DNA of 64,000 nt, taken from the NCBI RefSeq assembly GCF_021130785.1, contig NC_060207.1, positions 103,652,001 to 103,716,000 on the forward strand, given 5' to 3'. The notes beneath the pieces are model-generated. The model was not told the DNA's origin and did not search any database. It saw only the letters and a program-made list of their open reading frames with translations. A program made the translations under genes and the position numbers. Source of the stretch: Homalodisca vitripennis (taxonomy: Eukaryota > Arthropoda > Insecta > Hemiptera > Cicadellidae). Shown one piece after another: positions 1-11,875 of the stretch; the stretch's first letter is position 1; every line of letters begins with the position of its first letter.

Positions 1-1926
1 ATTTTTAATACATTCTGTTTCCGTTCTAATTTTCACAATTTTTGTATGCATTATGTACATTACTATATTTATAACAAAAGCCAATAAATAAAATACCTTA
101 GAAATAGTTTCCTAAATTTACAATCTACGTCATCAAAACTATAGAAAGGAACAAGTTAAATTTGGGCTGCGAGGCCTCCACCGGTAGGTACGTTAAACAC
201 ATTAAAACGATTGTACTGTTGAAATATTTAATAGGTTTCAATTATTAAATATATGTCCTCCCTTGACTATTAAGTGAGTTTAGTAACGCTGTGAGGAGAG
301 TTTAATATGTGTCAAATACGAAATAGATGTTTTGGTGCAAAAACGTGCACAAATTACTACAATTAATTTTCTATGGCGTTCAAAGAAAGTAGGCTCATGT
401 GAAACCGGAATTCATTGCAACTGTTACAGCTCGAGCTTTGTTGCAGTATAGTTTTATGTTCTCGTAATTCATGCACGTTAGCACTAAGTGAGTTTACTTG
501 CGTTTTCTCTAATCAATAACATGGAAACCAGCACTGACAATTTGAATATTAGCTACGGAATAGTTTGTTGAAAAATAAGGAAGAAATATAATCTTATACA
601 TTGACGGAAAGTAGTGTTTTCAACGAATAAACCATCTTTGCCCAAATTAGATATTTGACTAATAGTTTTGAATAATAGTCAAATCTATTCAATTCCAAAA
701 TAATTTGAGAATTTGAAACATCCCAACATGGTAAAACATATCTTCCAAACATCTTTCACTTAATTTAAGTCTTTATATGTGGATGGGGAAAGAGTAGTAA
801 ACTAAAATATGGACCTACCAGTCGATGAATAAAATTGAATTTTGCTTTATTATGCTGAGGCGGACATGTGTATCGACAATCATACAAACAATGATGAGAG
901 GTATTATTTGGGTTTGAAATTGTTTCACGCAGCTCAAAAAAAAATATATACTTTTTGAATATTTGTTGTACTGATCACAAAGTTTGTATGCAGGATCATT
1001 ACAAAATTAAGCTGTTAATATCAATACAATTAAAAGAAAGCAGTGTTTAAAGTCGACTACAATTCCATTTCATCCTTTACTACTCATGTTAGTGACCTCT
1101 TTATTGAGTTAAGCAGTCAGTGTCTTGCCTAACATAAATATTCCCGCGGGATACACAGTGGTAACGATCGGCCGCCACCACCGCCAGCGCGCGCCAAGAC
1201 CCACAACCACTGTAATACCAGCTGTTGCGTCCTAGATCTGTTACAAAAGATTGTTTTCGTTCCTCATAACAGTATTTCAAGAGTATCCGTCACTATAACC
1301 GACACCATTCCTTTGAGTTCAATTTATAATTCTAATTGCCTAACTATCTTATAATTGATTTTATCAGTTATGTGTTAAGACAAATGAATTTTTATAACAT
1401 ACAGATCATATTTGTATTATTATGACAAAATATCACAGTTAAATCCAATCGACAGGCAGGAAACAGAAGTAAAATAGCATCAGCCAACCATATGAAGACC
1501 AAATATTTGGCTGTTGCATACTTTACTATCTCAGTCTCGATCTCTTAAAGTTAAAATATATTATGTCAGCAAACAGTATCGTGCGGTATTCTTCATCTTT
1601 TCTATATCTTTCCATTTCAACCTCTACCAAAAATACCAACTAGCGATATCTTTCTTATAAAATTCATTTATCTTTCATTAAAACCAAATTTCGCTCCTAT
1701 ACAATGTGAATTTGCTCTCGGCTCCTAGCTGCCTTGGAACAATTACAAAATACTTTCCATTACTAGAAACTGCAGACTAAATGGACGATGAGTATGTGAA
1801 TCATCGTTCCGTTATTGCGTTTATGACTGAACTCTTATATAAAATTTCAAAACACTTGTTTAATCAAAAACATACATTTTAAGTAGAAACCGAGCCAGTA
1901 ATGTATTGATTTACAAATATACTCAC
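1..1926 (-). other. intron sequence downstream of exon 2; no gene seen
   Basis: The donor GTGAGT at the end of exon 2 (minus strand) opens an intron that runs leftward off the window. The stretch is AT-rich with scattered short runs and no coding signal. One GC-rich patch (about 1,143-1,215) contains CCGCGG and GCGCGCGCC. I could not tie it to an exon or promoter. Confidence 0.5.
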
Positions 1927-2236
1927 TGTGTGGTCTCTTGTCGCCGTCGTCTCTCCGGTCGGGTAGTGTGGGGGGTGGACAGAAGGGGGAGGTTGCCAGG
2001 TCACTGAAGGCACTGTAGCCTCCCCTATCCTGTAGGGCAGCCTTAGCCTTCTCTACACTCTGCTTGAGTTGCTCGAAGGTGGAGGAGTTGCAGGCGAAAC
2101 GGTACGCACATCCCGCCCAATCGCCCGACCCCGTCATACACTCCTCTGACTTGATGTTGGTGCATGACGTCACTCTCTTGAGGTCCAGAGCACTCTGGTA
2201 GCTGCATGAGCTCTCGTACATGGTACTGGCACCGAT
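1927..2236 (-). CDS. internal exon (exon 2) of a secreted six-cysteine protein, family unknown
   Basis: The minus-strand frame is opened by a polypyrimidine tract and CAG acceptor (AG at 2237-2238) and closed by a strong GTGAGT donor (1921-1926). The exon is 310 nt: it starts in phase 0 and leaves one base after codon 103. Codons are GC-rich in the third position, unlike the AT-rich surroundings, which supports real coding. Exon residues include Cys 11, 25, 33, 43, 49 and 86, enough for three disulfides. There is an NSS sequon at 50-52, a probable amphipathic helix around 53-70 (TFEQLKQSVEKAKAALQ), a proline run PPP at 87-89, and basic pairs RR (94-95) and KR (100-101) that could be processing sites. 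It joins in frame to the signal-peptide exon at 21,882-21,935. I do not recognise the family. The protein continues beyond the left edge of the window. Confidence 0.72.
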
Positions 2237-5200
2237 CTGTAGACAGGCAGGGGTTGTTGTTACAGATCTTATTATTATAGTAGCAACTTGTAATAGGTTC
2301 ATGATTTGTGAAACCATTACAATTTAGTTTGAGGATAAAATCTACCTCAAGAACACTAATAGGTGGACCTCTGGTACACCCAGTGCACGTGTTTTCATTA
2401 CTATCCTAATAATCTTAAGAATACTACTCAGGAACACAATCTTTATTTAATTTTTCTATATTAGTTCACTTTAAAATTATTAAAAATAAATTGTTTTAGT
2501 GCCCCATATAAATTGGTCAATAAATAACCAGAATTTCAACAACCTTCTCATACTTGTTAGTGCTAGACTCTTGTATTAAGCCAACTAATATTAATGGACA
2601 AACATAAACATTTTTTTAAAGTTTTCTTTCATTTCCGTTAAAGAATGCTTAGACTTCAGTTAGAGATGGGGTTATCATCATATGCTGATATTAAATAAAA
2701 GTTTTTGTTTAATTCCACATATTCATTCAATTATGTGCTCAGTGTTATTGTGGTTTGATGCAATAAAAATACAAGTATTGAAGTTTGGTTAATGAAGGCT
2801 GTGCTATTATTTGTTTATTGTGTAACACACATATTTAATGAAATGTTCCTGAAACGTGTATAACTGGTTTTACCAAAGCATTCTTATACTTCTGTTGTAA
2901 GTATCTGCACAAACAACCTTAACTTATACAAATGTTGAAGCCTTATAGTAAACAAACGGTAGTTCGGTATTATCGGAGGCCACTATTTTTGACGAGTTTT
3001 CTCCTTATTAGGAATTAAAATAAATGTCATTGTATGTTACTAGTACTTTCCTTGTTGCATAATGAATCGAAAAATACCCGATGAGTCAAAAGGCCAAATT
3101 CTTGTCGCCAAATTGCTTTCACATAGGCTTAGGCGCACGAATCGCCTGTCACTTTCGAATAATTAATTACGGTTCCCTTAGTTTTTATTTTAATTAATTG
3201 TCGTGCGCTTGATTAATTTATAATTTCATCATCAATAATTATCTTACCTAGAACTGAAAAGGAAAATATTGTATTGATAGAATACATGTGGCAATCGGGA
3301 GTAGCCGTAACTGATGGCAATACATTCAACTTAATTCTCGTCGACATAGATTCCTTTTGGGAGGCAGAATACAATAACTGTACGTTGTAATGACTTGTAA
3401 ATATCAACATAGGTTAAATAAAATCTGTTCTTTTCAATACTGTAATTTACTTTGAACCCCGATAAGGGAGACTCGTCCAAAATACCAAAGTACCGAAAAA
3501 GCTTTTTTGCATTACCTTTATACATATTAGATCTTATGATGTATGAACGTATTAAACTATAACAGCGTACGACTGTTTTCTGTTGACTGCATAGTTTTTC
3601 TAGTTCTAACGTAGTATATTCAATTTGAGGTTAGAATGATTAAATCATTTCATGTCGATGAAGGACCAACTGGATAAAGATAGCTTTCACACAAAATTAT
3701 CGGACTGACAGGTTGCTTTTAGAATAGGATTATTCACCGGTCAGCCGTTCAAGGTACTTCTGTAGCTTGGTTTTGATTCTTTGGCTAGAACCGTTTTACA
3801 TAGAAAAAACTTTTAAAAACACATCCTACGATTGCAGTCACCAATACTGACATAAAAGTAATATAGACATTTTAAATTACCACATTTTCTTATTTTGTAT
3901 TGTCTGATGCGGCCATTCCAAACTTAGCTTGTGCCTATTTTTAACTTTCTTACGATTACTGTTTGTTTTGATAGTTAAGGCCATTGATATATTTTTGCAA
4001 CTACATTTTTCAAATTCTTTGACATCTCAATAAGTCACTCCTGAAACTGTCCAAGTTATAACAGTTTCCCGTTTATACTGTCAACACGATATATATCTCA
4101 ACTTTGAATTGAATAAGACTTGTTGTGCGTGATAAATGTTTGTGTTTGATCCAGTGCAGATAACTCAAACCAAGGTCACAATAAACTCCTGGACCGTAAC
4201 ATCGATGGCGTCTCTGCGTGGTTTATGGCCGAACTTTGGTGACATCTCTCCGAGAACAATAAACATTCCGGTCGATCGTTTTATGGGGCCAGGAGCTAAG
4301 CGTCCCCTATCTAGTCGTTTAAAATGTGTGTCTTATTTATTTTTTGTTTGATAAAATTAAAAGAAACCGTTGTGAAAGAAAGTGCAATAATGAATTAAGT
4401 ATTCTATCAGCTATGGTTTAAATCATGTTTCGTTATTTACCATAACAAATTAGGAGCATTCCGAAAGAAACTCTCTCAATTACCAACTGCTTATTGTGCC
4501 AAATAAAAAAAAAATATTAGTTATTAACAGAATAATATACAAAAATGTGGGGAGAGCTTGATTCCACATACTAATATCAATATTTAATCAAATTAAGACA
4601 CAAGTTTATCTAACGTAACTGATTTCAATTGAAGTGTTTTTTATAACATTGTCGTCACAAAGATCACCGAACCCTTAGACAATGTAATATGTCTGTACAT
4701 TAAACACTGTACTTTTATGGAGCAGGCTAATCAGCCACAATTTTTTTTAGTTACCTCGATAATTATCTGGTAATCTTGGTGCGTGTCAATAAAAACAGAC
4801 GTTTCACAACTTACTTGTCAAACTCCACATTATTCGGCGGACCCCATCGGCCGTACACGGTCAGCAATCAACAACCGCACCCATCATAGGTACCCGTAGC
4901 TACCGAATCGCATACAGTGTAATGACACTTAATGGTCACCATAACTTTTTGGTACAACTCTAAATCGTACGAGCAATTCCCATAATTTGCCTAAAACCCC
5001 TGTATTTCTTAGTTTTTATTGTATTGCTTATACATCCATTCAGCTTCGTTCTGTAATATACATTATTAAACAAATAGGAGAGAGCACTATAAGTAATTGG
5101 AAATGTATATATATTGAATTACCTTATCAAATACTTGGATAGAATTGTCATCGGGAATTGCAAAACATACGGTGCGAATAATAACTAATGATTCTCTATT

Positions 5201-7124
5201 TATATTAGTGCATATCAAAGTTTAATGAAGGCTCAATTGAAATTTTGAATTATTATTAAGTTTTGGTTTACAGATTTTGTTCGGAAACTATTATCATTAT
5301 AGAAATACTGGAGACAGTACTAGTATTAGATAATTACAATTTAGCAGTAGTAATGATTTTAAAATTGAGTTCAAATTTCAACGTGATCTGCTAGGATCTA
5401 GTAAATTGGTTATAATCTCCAGGCAAGTTCCAAAATCATATCGAGGTTCTATGTGAAGGATAAAATAAACAACAACTTATTTTGCTTTTGAGTCGCATCC
5501 CAAAATTATACCTTTTCGGTAAGCAAGTTATCACGCTGGCAAGAGAAACACACATAGCGCCGAGTTAACATTAGAAGTGGTTGAGTTGGGAAGCAATTTG
5601 TAATTTGGAGGGCAACTAGGAGGGTAGGTGTAGGATATTAGTGAGCTGGTTTACGGCGGTTTTTACGCCGCTTGCCGTCACGCCGAGGCAAGCCGCGCGC
5701 CCGCCACGCAGCGCTGTCACCGCCATGTGTTACACCGCTGCGACACAATATGGCGCCATAACTCAACCTACACCGCTGTCACCCCATCGTACTACACTCG
5801 TTACTTTGTTGTTCGCTATAACCCGTTAAATCAACCGGTGTTACAGCCAGTAAACAATGTCTTCCTTTCCGACGTTTTGTCCACTAGCTACCGTGCTTGT
5901 GGAGTATCGAGTAACTAACGGCAAGTGGGTTGCAAAAATCTGATTTCAAAACCAAAAATAGAGGGAAATTATTAAAACCATCATAATGTGGAGAAACCAC
6001 CAGTTCTTCACAGTTATATTTCCAATAAATTCATGTTAACTACATTCAGATTTGTAGCATTTTATGTTTAAGTTTACACGCACAGTTTATTGTAGCTGTG
6101 CTGTGAATGAGAACAGCGGTCTTTGCATTAGTAGTGTATTTGATTCTGTACGGCGTAATGCCTTTTTAGTTTTAACTTATTAAAAGGTAAACAACTTTAA
6201 ATATGATTAAAGATGAAAGAAATCCTTCAATTATTTTAAATACATTAAAATTATCGGTAGATTCTACGTTATCTTATAAAGACAAAGTTCCCAAAGCGAA
6301 CACGTCACCTTTCTTAATTTCACTTTCCGGTTAATTTTTGATACATCTTCAGTGAAACATTCACGCATCCTTTTGCCCCTAACGTCAAATCCTGAGTTAG
6401 TTTGTTCAAAAGGATGGAAACATGAGATTTTTCGAAACTTCTATTAGGGTCTTCTTGGAGTTATGTGGTGAGAAAACTAAACAAAAATGTTCTATCCACA
6501 ACCAGGTAGATATGGGTTAAAATCTCTTTCTTTGAGTCAATGCATATGAGTCTTTGAGTTCAATGTTTGCATATTAATATATTCTTTAACCTAAAAATTG
6601 ACCGTTATCAATAATTTCGTTCGTATTTTTTTTCACTGTATCAGTTTTGTGGTAATAATGATCATGGCGTGATAAAGAATACATTTTAATGCAATATTTA
6701 TTAGGTTTAGAGTTTCTGTATATACTTTTTGTATCCCAAGAACCGGCTATACTGTTTATAGTTTCGCTGAAATCACTCTAAGTGGTATTTCATGATAGTT
6801 AAAGTTTAATAACTTATAGTAAATATTTTATAGAGTTCATTATGATATAACCATTACATAAAAAACTAAACGTCAGCGGGCTAATATATGATTTATTAAC
6901 TTGTATTTGAATTCAAAGAACCGATAAAGAAATGGTAATATTACAAACGTTTTCATTTAATTAACTCAAATTCTGCTTTAATATAATTTATTCTATATTA
7001 AAAAATTGGAGACAATTGTGCATGGTGTTTATTAAGAAGTTCTAGTGTCCTATATATCTGATTTAGGTAGACGGTAGTTTGACTAGAGATGCATCTTAAA
7101 TTTTCTCTATTCTCTCAGACCTAT

Positions 7125-7130
7125 GTATAT

Positions 7131-7190
<60 letters not shown>

Positions 7191-7339
7191 CTGTGCAAAT
7201 CTATAAGGGTGTTGCCAGACCAGTTGTAAGAGGTTGAAAGTACCTCCCAGCTCCTCAGTACTTTTCGAACTTCCCCAGAATATCCAACCATTGTTAACTA
7301 CACACTGACATCCTAAGGTTTGCTGGAGATGTGTTATAG

Positions 7340-7398
<59 letters not shown>
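7125..7398. repeat. two (TA)n arrays bracketing a 150-bp unique block
   Basis: Nearly pure TA runs lie at 7,125-7,189 (one interruption) and 7,342-7,398. The 150 bp between them is of normal composition and could be an insertion that targeted TA repeats, or the remains of one long array split by an insertion. No terminal repeats are obvious in the middle block. Confidence 0.85.
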
Positions 7399-7401
<3 letters not shown>

Positions 7402-8087
7402 TGAATGGCATGTATGCTTAAAAATTGGGCGTAACAAAGCCCAATAGGTATGAAAATTTAATTATTGTAAACAATTATAATGTATGTTAGAACATTATAA
7501 TCGTTAACATCATCTTATCAATTGCTAAGGGAAACTCCTTCCTACAACCCCGGCTCGCTGTTCCTACTTGATTCTCCATGTCCATCGTTCCTAAGTTAGG
7601 TGCATGAAGGTACATAAATATGGATTGCAATTATTATAGATATAATATTTAAAGTATTGTAACCATCTAAGGCAAGGCAATTATAGTTTTAGTCCATGCA
7701 ATAATTTATATAATTAATTATGTAACCGAAAAAGTAAATTCTGTGTTATTGGTTACATTGAAATTACAGTCAACACAATAGATGTGGAAAAACAAGTTTT
7801 ATAGCCCATATTTTAAAAACCATTCACCAATACAAGAAATCTTTTTTAATGCTTTTTAGGGAATTTTTGAACGCCAATAGCGTTGTTTTATACTACAGTT
7901 TTAAGGAAGTTTCTTTTATTTCATTACTAGTTGATTGAACTGGTTATATGATTTTTAATTTATTTTTTTCAATAATTAATATTCAATTATTATTCAAAAC
8001 ATGAATAGTGTTTGAACAATAATAAAGTATATTATTATTAGGTCGTAATAAGATTTTCAATTTTCAGTTTCAATTTTTGATTGTTTT

Positions 8088-8142
8088 CCCAGGAATTGAA
8101 CCCATGATATGTCGGTTGGAGAGCCGCAGCTTTGCCTCTAGT
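8088..8142 (-). repeat. tRNA-derived SINE head or tRNA pseudogene (Gly-TCC-like)
   Basis: On the minus strand a Pol III B box (GGTTCAATTCC, 8092-8102) lies downstream of an A-box-like CTAGAGGCAAAGCTGCGG (8124-8141) at tRNA spacing. Between them, CTCTCCAACCGA resembles the anticodon loop of a Gly-TCC tRNA. Acceptor pairing is poor, so a SINE head or pseudogene is more likely than a working tRNA. Confidence 0.5.
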
Positions 8143-9047
8143 CTACTGTGAACGTAAAGGTGGTTATTAATATGTAATTTTAATCTTATTACAGTATTTC
8201 AGACATGATTTTTAAGAACTACATACCCTCACCTTTTAATTATGTTGAGGTGTTCAAAATATACAAATTGAGTAAAAACTGTTTCACAGGCATTTCACAT
8301 CCTGCACAATTATTGAGGTGGATGGGAAAGATAGTCACCCTTTGTTTGGCTTAGCCTACAGCTGTCTATTAAAAATAAATAGGGGACACCCTTGCCCGCA
8401 TCGTGACGAATCCCGTGCGGCGTTCGCTTGTTGTCTCCATCATTGTAATTATACAATTATTAGTGATTATACAATCCTTATACAATTATTGGTAGAAATA
8501 TTTTATTTTAAGTGCCTTTCAAATCTGAGGTAAATATTAAGACGAATATTTAATGCTTAGGTTTGCAGCCACACCATAGAAACCCAAAGTTATCAAGTTA
8601 ATATTTCTTTGGAACGGCTATATTAATTTAAGTCTACTTTCTTGAATTTAAACAGGAAGAAATTGGTGATTTTAGGGGTATTTTGGGGTTACCATCAGAA
8701 TATGTATGTATGAAGGTAAGCTGTACATTGATTATTATGAAACTATAAAACCCTAATAGAAAAAGGGTTTAAGGATATCCAGTTATATGTAATAATAAAG
8801 TTTACCTTTTCATTTAGATCCTTTCAATAGAACATTTGTAATTGAAACAATAATATAAATAACACTTTCCCAGATAAAATAATCCTAAGTTCGCTATATT
8901 TAAAAATAAGAGTGTTATTTCCTTTGTAAGTAAGTCCTTACGGCAAAGTATCAGATGCTATGTTCAATACATCCAGATAGTTGTAAATATAACTTAGTTT
9001 AGAATAATTAACAATCAAACCAATAATTGTACTTTTTATCCTGTGAG

Positions 9048-9090
9048 GTCTTTTAACAGCAAAGCTGTTCTCATCAGACACTTCACAAAA
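9048..9090 (-). ncRNA. hammerhead-like ribozyme relic near Penelope-like element
   Basis: The minus strand carries CTGATGAG (9070-9077), then a perfect 6-bp hairpin AACAGC-TTT-GCTGTT, then AAAAG where an active hammerhead has GAAA. Flanking TGTGA/TCACA can pair as helix I. The order core, helix II, A-rich core is that of a hammerhead. The lost G12 and the missing UH cleavage site suggest decay. Penelope-like elements are known to carry hammerheads, and this lies just 3' of one. It could be chance. Confidence 0.35.
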
Positions 9091-9379
9091 ATTATAGTTC
9101 TTGTTTGTTTGTTATTCTAAATTAAGTGATATTTACCATAAAAAGACAACAAATTAAAATATTACATCCAGATTAAATAAATTTTATCTGCACATATTGT
9201 TCTTAATGTGTATGTCTTTACACTAAGAAAATCGACGCAAGTAACTGAGTAGGATATTATTCTACAACATGAATTGGCCCTTGATTCCAAATTTCTAAGG
9301 AGGTCAATGTACGTGAAATACTGGTATATAATAAAGATTCTTGGAGCATTGGACATATTTCTTTAATACTAGTCATTTA

Positions 9380-11160
9380 CAGCACATTTTTCAATATTAA
9401 TTTTATTTTTGCGACGCCTTTCAGAATCGAGGATTCCATCGTCAGGCATCTTCATAAATGAATAAATATATACATTTTTCTAAACAATATGTTCAAAAAT
9501 ATGGTGAAGGATTTGGAAAAATGGTTAGCCAGTATAAAATATTTAAATATAATTACATTTCAAATTTCGTATTAACTGTGAAGAGGGTAGAATTGAATTT
9601 TTGATAGTTCCGTCTTCATTATTAATTATTAAGTTTGTCGTGGTTTTGTTTATGTAAAATGTTTCCTCAGCATTCAAATGTGTTGTGTGTCGCAACTTCT
9701 ATTAACAATCGTAAAAAATGTGTCCAGATTCAATACAATGTTTCACTATCAGATTTTTCAGTTCTTCCGTATTTTATATGTAAAAAGTGTTCTTTGAATC
9801 GTGTCATGATGTTTCTTTTTGTTTGGCCAAGGTACAACTTCTCACAGTCATTGCATTTAAATTTCATAAATTCTATATTTGCTTTTGAATAAGTGTTTTA
9901 TCTTAGGGATTTCCTAATACTTGTGATCATTTATTGTTTGTTTTGTACGTGATAGATTTGTGTGTATGCTTTTTAAACGTTTTCTGTAATTGATTTGATA
10001 TATTGTGCTGCATGTTGTAAAAATAATTTCCTGTTTGCTGTCTTGAAGGAGTAGTAATATTGTTTTAGATTTTCTTGATTTTATTTTGATGTTGTCTTTT
10101 GATTTTGTTATCTTTGTTGTCTTTCTTTTGATTGTCTTTTGATTTGTAAAGTATGTTGTTAAAAGTTGAGTGGTGTAACCGTTAAAATGGCAATATCTAT
10201 TATGTAGTGCAATTATTTGCTATAGTTGAGAGTGGTGTATTCAAAAGTCTGTAAATCATTGAAATAAAAACTAGCTCTTTTTGGAGTGGGTGGCTAGATT
10301 AATTAAAAATAAATATATTTATATGCGTCGGTTTCCTGTACATATAAAATTCAAATTTTGTTTGGTTTCTAATAACTGATACATCTTAAATGGTTTACTA
10401 TTGTTTTGTTCAGCTTCGTTTGTAAATTTAATCGTAGGATAAAATTAATGTAGAGTCGAGAAAAGTCTTAGGTTTTCATTTTTAATAAACATTATAAGGA
10501 AATCCTTATACGTATTTTCGTAATAACTCATACAAATATTTGCAATTAAATGAGGATTTCCCATGGCTGTACCATCATTTTGGGTTAGTAGTAATCCGTA
10601 AACTTGAAAGTATTCTGATTCATACAGATTTATCGACATGGAATATTCATAAACTATTTCTTTCTGTACATTTATGGAAAATAACCCAATCCAATAGTAT
10701 ATTCATTGTATCACTAATTGGAACATGTCTTTATTTGATTATATAAAATCATACCTATCCTTTATTGAAAATAAAGGAAAGGGTTTTAAATTATGAAATG
10801 TTTTTGATAACCATTGAGATAAGAAATATGCTGGAGAGTTTATGTTTGACACTATGGGACGCATTCCATTTCCAGGTTTATGTATTTTTTTAAAGCAACA
10901 TAATTTTGGAATTGTAAGATTGAGAAATGTAAGTTTTCCATATAACTGGTGGTCGATTAAATGTTTGCAGTTTGTTAAAAGGTTTCCGAAACAGATTCAG
11001 TGAACTTTAGTATAGGATTTTTTAAACATTTGTTGTATTGTTCGTTATTTGAAATATGTTCCACTTTTTCAACACATTCTTCTTTCGCAATAATAACAAT
11101 AGTACTACTTTTATGAGCTTTCAAATACTCTTTACAGTGTAACCGTGTTTTTTATGAATT
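9380..11160 (-). mobile_element. Penelope-like retroelement (PLE) with RT and GIY-YIG endonuclease, decayed
   Basis: Minus-strand conceptual translation across several stops and frameshifts gives PLE landmarks in the right order. First is a region like VIIxKEE (about 11,070-11,130). Next is a block containing PIVSNINSPAY and LSQWLSK (about 10,800-10,880), then SIKDRYDFI. The RT motif DGTAMGNP follows at about 10,550-10,590, with ANICMSYYE after it, then PTIKFTNEAEQNNS (about 10,400-10,440). The GIY-YIG domain comes last (9,778-9,865) with paired cysteines KCNDC, YLGQTKRN and TRFKEH. I do not see the YxDD catalytic box expected between ANICMSYYE and PTIKFT, and the spacing there is too short, so the RT looks deleted and dead. 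The 3' side (about 9,410-9,460) has a CTGACGA-hairpin-GAAA string like PLE ends. It sits inside the long intron on the same strand as the host gene. Confidence 0.82.
9412..9452 (-). ncRNA. CTGANGA-hairpin-GAAA motif at PLE 3' end (hammerhead-like)
   Basis: Minus-strand order: CTGACGA, a short hairpin GAATC-CTC-GATTC, then GAAA followed by GGCGTC. This is the order of hammerhead core elements (core box, helix II, GAAA, cleavage-site-like GTC). Helix I is weak. It is read as the 3' terminal signature of the Penelope-like element. Confidence 0.35.
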
Positions 11161-11201
11161 GTATATAGGAAGATTAAGCTTCATTGATACTTTTAGAAAC
11201 A

Positions 11202-11202
<1 letters not shown>

Positions 11203-11260
<58 letters not shown>
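11203..11260. repeat. (TA)n microsatellite
   Basis: A pure 58-bp TA run lies between the 5' end of the Penelope-like relic and inverted tRNA fragments. Confidence 0.95.
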
Positions 11261-11266
<6 letters not shown>

Positions 11267-11352
11267 GCTTCGATATATATATATCTCACTTGCTCCGCCG
11301 GGTGAATGTGCTACCATTATTTTTTGTGATTCAATGTTTATTGAAATTAAAT
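11261..11352 (-). repeat. inverted, internally deleted fragments of the 11.5-kb tRNA-like unit
   Basis: Positions 11,287-11,317 are the reverse complement of the tRNA-like unit at 11,498-11,568, with its middle removed exactly between two CCCGGC repeats. A second short piece at 11,261-11,272 (GTACTTGCTTCG) also matches the tRNA 3' end in reverse. Immediately after, 11,321-11,350 matches the 3' flank of the tRNA-like unit (TTTTTGTGATTCAAT) in direct orientation, so head and tail are in opposite orientations. Confidence 0.75.
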
Positions 11353-11497
11353 AAGGCTATTGCCATTTATACAATTTAACGTAAATAAAAGTCGTTTAAC
11401 AGGTATTTGGTCTTCCGATCATATGTTAGTTTGCTTATTTAAACGCATGTGTGACAGATACGGCCAAATACAAAATAATTGAATCGGAAAAAGTAAG

Positions 11498-11568
11498 CGC
11501 TCTGTGGTGTAATGGTAGCACATTCACCCGGCAAGTGAGAGATCCGGGTTCGACTCCCGGCGGAGCAA
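11498..11568 (+). tRNA. tRNA-like gene, predicted anticodon GGC (Ala-like); pseudogene or SINE head likely
   Basis: A full cloverleaf can be drawn. The acceptor CGCTCTG pairs CGGAGCA with a C-A mismatch at the first pair. The D stem GTG/CAC has a GG in its loop. The anticodon stem TTCAC/GTGAG encloses loop CCGGCAA. The T arm is a perfect CCGGG TTCGACT CCCGG. The A box (TGGTGTAATGG-like) and B box (GGTTCGACTCC) are intact, and a T5 Pol III terminator follows at 11,573. Oddities: position 33 is C, not the near-universal U; the variable arm has only 4 nt; GGC is an unusual eukaryotic Ala anticodon, where AGC is normal. Inverted fragments 200 bp upstream and a TA tail at 11,600 favour a mobile tRNA-derived SINE over a housekeeping tRNA. 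Confidence 0.6.
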
Positions 11569-11595
11569 GTACTTTTTGTGATTCAATTTTTATTG

Positions 11596-11599
<4 letters not shown>

Positions 11600-11642
<43 letters not shown>
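11600..11642. repeat. (TA)n microsatellite, tail of tRNA-like unit
   Basis: This is a 43-bp TA run. It begins right after a 30-bp flank that is shared with the copy at 11.32 kb, so it may be the simple-repeat tail of a SINE. Confidence 0.9.
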
Positions 11643-11645
<3 letters not shown>

Positions 11646-11875
11646 TTATATAGAAAATGTGTTGTAATTGACTAGTGGTATTACCTGGTATACAGTTGTA
11701 ATATATTGGCTAATATTTTCAAAACAGTATAGATTTTTTAAATAAAGGTAATGTTATATCTCCTTTGAAGCCTTATTCTGTCTTGTTCTCTTAGTTCAGT
11801 GGCCTATACGAGGATTTTATCAATCAAATAAGGAAAAGGTTTGGTACACCTTAAGATCAATATCTCTGATGAAAG

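Noticed and set aside
1847..2317. 156-codon frame taken as one complete protein
   Set aside because: The frame runs across an acceptor (2,237) and a donor (1,926); residues outside those sites are intron translation.
10540..10746. Plus-strand 68-codon frame, and 9,635-9,892 plus frame
   Set aside because: Antisense to readable Penelope-like RT and GIY-YIG motifs.
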